Below are positions 61,858 to 64,000 of a stretch of DNA of 64,000 nucleotides, in pieces. This DNA is from Agrobacterium sp. RAC06. GTDB lineage: Bacteria > Pseudomonadota > Alphaproteobacteria > Rhizobiales > Rhizobiaceae. A program made the position numbers and the translations under genes. Position 1 is the stretch's first letter. Every line of letters starts with the position of its first letter. The DNA lies in the NCBI RefSeq assembly GCF_001713475.1, contig NZ_CP016499.1, positions 62,001 to 126,000 of the forward strand. Direction: 5' to 3'. Under the pieces are notes generated by a model. The model did no database searches, had not been told where the DNA came from, and was given only the letters and a program-made list of their open reading frames with translations.

Positions 61858-62469
61858 CTAGACGCTGACGGTCAGTGACATGCGCACCAGTTCGGGTAGG
61901 CTGCGCGCCCTCATCTTCGTCATGACATTTGCGCGATGGACTTCGACGGTTCGCGGGCTGATGTCGAGATTGAACGCGATGGCCTTGTTGGGCTGGCCGG
62001 CGACGACGGCCGCCAGAATTTGCCGCTCGCGTTCGCTAAGGCTGCCAATGCGCGAGCGGATGTCATCGACGCTGAGCGTGCCCGCCGACGAGTCTGCCAG
62101 CCTCTCGGCCGCGCGCCGCACCGCCTCGATGATGACGGCCTCCTCAAACGGCTTCTCGATAAAGTCCACGGCACCCGCCTTCATCGCTTCGACAGCCATG
62201 GGAATATCGCCATGCCCCGTGACGATGATCGAGGGTATCGGCGGCGATATGCTCGAGATTTTGCGCACCAGATCGAGGCCGCTCATGTCCGGCATGCGCA
62301 TGTCGGTGACCAGCACGGCGTTGCGAAGGCTCGGGGCGATTTCCGAAAAGGCGGTTGCGGACACATGAAGCCTCACGCCGAAACCGTTCACCGTGAGCAT
62401 GAAGCCCAGCGATTTGCGAAGTGCCTCTTCGTCGTCAACGATATGGACGGTGAAGTCATCAGGCTGCAT
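61858..62469 (-). CDS. fixJ: FixJ response regulator
   Basis: 203 residues. Receiver domain: '[14 protein letters not shown]', phosphoacceptor Asp in '[16 protein letters not shown]', '[29 protein letters not shown]'. LuxR-type HTH: '[43 protein letters not shown]'. ATG 62469 overlaps the fixL stop by 11 bp. Activates fixK under low oxygen after phosphorylation by FixL. Confidence 0.94.
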   Translation of the reverse strand: MQPDDFTVHIVDDEEALRKSLGFMLTVNGFGVRLHVSATAFSEIAPSLRNAVLVTDMRMPDMSGLDLVRKISSISPPIPSIIVTGHGDIPMAVEAMKAGAVDFIEKPFEEAVIIEAVRRAAERLADSSAGTLSVDDIRSRIGSLSERERQILAAVVAGQPNKAIAFNLDISPRTVEVHRANVMTKMRARSLPELVRMSLTVSV

Positions 62470-63939
62470 TCTGGTCCTCGTCGTGCTGGATAAGGGTGAA
62501 ACAGAAGGAGGCACCGCCAAGCTCGCTCTTGGAAACGGTCATCTCGCCGCCATGGGCCTCGACGATGCGCCTGGAAATCGACAACCCGATCCCCATGCCT
62601 CCTGCCTTTGTCGTCGTGAACGGCTTGAAGATATCCTGGGCAACCTCTGGAGCAATTCCGGGACCGGAATCCTCGACCGTCACGGTCAGGAGCCCCATTT
62701 TGTCGGAACAGACGCTGACCCGGATTTCCTTTTTCTCGGTTTGCTTCATCGCCTCGATCGCATTGCGCATGAGGTTGGTCAGCACCTGCTGAATCTGGAT
62801 CCGGTCGACGAAGACCTGGTCGTTGTCCGAAGTGAAATCGAACACGGTGCGCACGCCCTTTTCCCGCGAGCCGACGAGAGCGAGCGCTCCGGCCTCTTCG
62901 ACGAGTTGGCGCAGGCTCTCCGTCCGCTTTTCCGTCTCGCCTTTGGTAACGAACTCGCGCAAGTGTCGAATGATCTGCCCGGCGCGAATGCTCTGTTCGC
63001 CCGCTTCCAGCAATGCGTCGCGGACCTGGATGTCGCGGTCGCCAACCGCGTTTTGCAGCAGGCGCGCGCAGCCATGTACGTAGTTGGCGATGGCCGACAA
63101 TGGCTGGTTCAACTCGTGCGCCAGCGTCGACGCCATCTCTCCCATCTCGTTCAATCGGCCGAGCCTTGCGAGCTCGGTCTGGATCTCCTGTAGGCGGGCG
63201 GCGGATTCTTCTCGCTCCGTGAGGTCGCGAACGAACCCGGTGAAGAACCGCTTTCCGCCACGTTTGATCTCGCCTACCGCGAGCTTCATCGGAAAGGTCG
63301 AGCCATCCTTACGCTGGCCGACCACAACGCGGTCGACGCCGATGATCCTCTTTTCGCCCGTTGCCATGTAGCGACGCATGTAGCCATCGTGCTCGACGCG
63401 GTAGGGCTTAGGCATCAGCAGCTTCAGGTTCTGACCGATTGCTTCGGCTTCGGAATAGCCAAACTGGCGGACGGCTGCGGAGTTGAACGAGATGATGATT
63501 CCGTTTTCGTCACTGACGATGGTGGCATCGAGAACCGTGTCGAGGATAGACCCCATCCGGGCCTCGCGATCATCCAGCGCTTCCCTGAGCCCTGCTAGGG
63601 TCTCCCGATCCTCGTCTCTTCGTTTGGCAAACCAGACGATCAACGTCGCCAGGACGGCGAACGCGACTGCTTGGGCAATGACGATTTCCGAGCCTGATGA
63701 ATGCACATTGAGAAGCCAAAGGGCGAGGCCGAAGACAGCCGCGAGCAAAGCCGGACCCGCGCCCCGATCATAGCTGTGGCGATGACCGGGATCGGCACGA
63801 GCAGGGAGAGCGCTTGCGAAGCGGCGGCGCCCATGACGAAAAGCGGCACGCCGACGATCGCGACCGTTCCGAGAACAGCAACGACATAACCCCAGGAATT
63901 GGGGAGCAATCGTCTTTCATTTCGTTGCACGTCGTCCAT
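62459..63939 (-). CDS. fixL: FixL oxygen-sensing histidine kinase, with a frame break in the N-terminal membrane region
   Basis: The main frame (62459-63748) has PAS with heme-binding His in '[20 protein letters not shown]', H-box '[19 protein letters not shown]', N-box 'LMRNAIEAM', '[10 protein letters not shown]' and '[10 protein letters not shown]'. The likely start, ATG 63939 with AGGGGCGAA before it, is in another frame ('[36 protein letters not shown]'); the membrane region continues in the main frame as '[17 protein letters not shown]'. A one-base loss in the GC-rich run around 63760-63775 would explain this. Either a sequencing error or a broken membrane anchor; the kinase core could start from TTG 63748. 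Confidence 0.8.
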
Positions 63940-64000
63940 TTCGCCCCTGATTTCGCACACAATCAGCCAAAACAATGCAGATGGCGCAATGATCTGCGCT

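Noticed and set aside
48379-64000. nosZ or other nitrous oxide reductase genes
   Set aside because: No Nos protein motif was found; the window covers nitrate to N2O only.

Overview
The window looks like part of a plasmid, chromid or chromosomal accessory region of a denitrifying alphaproteobacterium, most likely Rhizobiaceae. Grounds for this are the nap-nir-nor-nnr-fix gene order, an RHE_PE00001-type HTH protein of the kind found on Rhizobium plasmids, ribose-type ABC catabolic operons, high GC, and Nnr/FixK/FixJ-like sites. No rRNA, tRNA, CRISPR array, replication origin or intact insertion sequence was seen.

Layout. (1) 1-2.6 kb: tail of a LysR regulator, an orphan amino-acid-type binding protein, a GlcG/HbpS-like protein and a truncated M20 peptidase. 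(2) 2.64-12.15 kb: a catabolic locus headed by an autoregulated LacI gene with three tandem operators. It continues with a ribose-type ABC importer (binding protein, ATPase, permease), a phosphotriesterase-like hydrolase, a glutamine-amidotransferase-like protein, an oppositely oriented PfkB kinase, a BtpA/SgcQ protein, a cysteine-free TenA protein and an M20 amidohydrolase. The substrate is unknown; this is the best candidate for an undescribed pathway. (3) 12.15-15 kb: RHE_PE00001-type protein and a decayed chemoreceptor. (4) 15-22.5 kb: copper island with two CueR-type promoters, CopZ-like chaperone, multicopper oxidase, CopA ATPase and DUF2933, followed by a frameshifted SRPBCC gene, an AniA-type (class II) NirK behind a perfect Nnr-type box, and broken remnants of a DUF326 copper protein and a tyrosine recombinase. 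(5) 23-30.4 kb: FecR protein with a Gly/Asn-rich tail, CHASE4-GGDEF-EAL protein, HPP-CBS membrane protein (possible nitrite transporter) and a NIT-domain chemoreceptor.

(6) 30.6-55.8 kb: nitrogen-oxide and anaerobic respiration block. It holds a RIC/DnrN repair protein; O2-independent ubiquinone synthesis (ubiT-ubiU-ubiV) divergent from ubiD-ubiX; an ABC importer fused into an operon with two NnrS proteins; NnrU with a hemerythrin-like protein and a small membrane protein; norEF and norCBQD; hemN; DUF2249 proteins; a third nnrS; a second nirK (class I) with nirV; the regulator NnrR; and pseudoazurin. (7) 55.9-60.5 kb: periplasmic nitrate reductase napEFDABC on the minus strand. (8) 60.7-64 kb: FixK, an orphan receiver protein, FixJ and a heme-PAS FixL whose N-terminal reading frame is interrupted.

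How it fits together. Nap reduces nitrate to nitrite, either NirK gives NO (pseudoazurin is a likely donor) and NorCB gives N2O; nosZ is not in this window. NnrS, NnrU, RIC and hemerythrin-like proteins deal with NO damage. HemN and UbiTUV replace O2-dependent heme and quinone steps. FixL/FixJ/FixK (O2) and NnrR (NO) probably coordinate expression: 14-bp TTG-N8-CAA boxes recur before nirK (both copies), ric, ubiT/ubiD, the ABC-nnrS operon, norE, norC, hemN, nnrS and pseudoazurin. Functions are inferred by recognising family motifs by eye; no database search was run.
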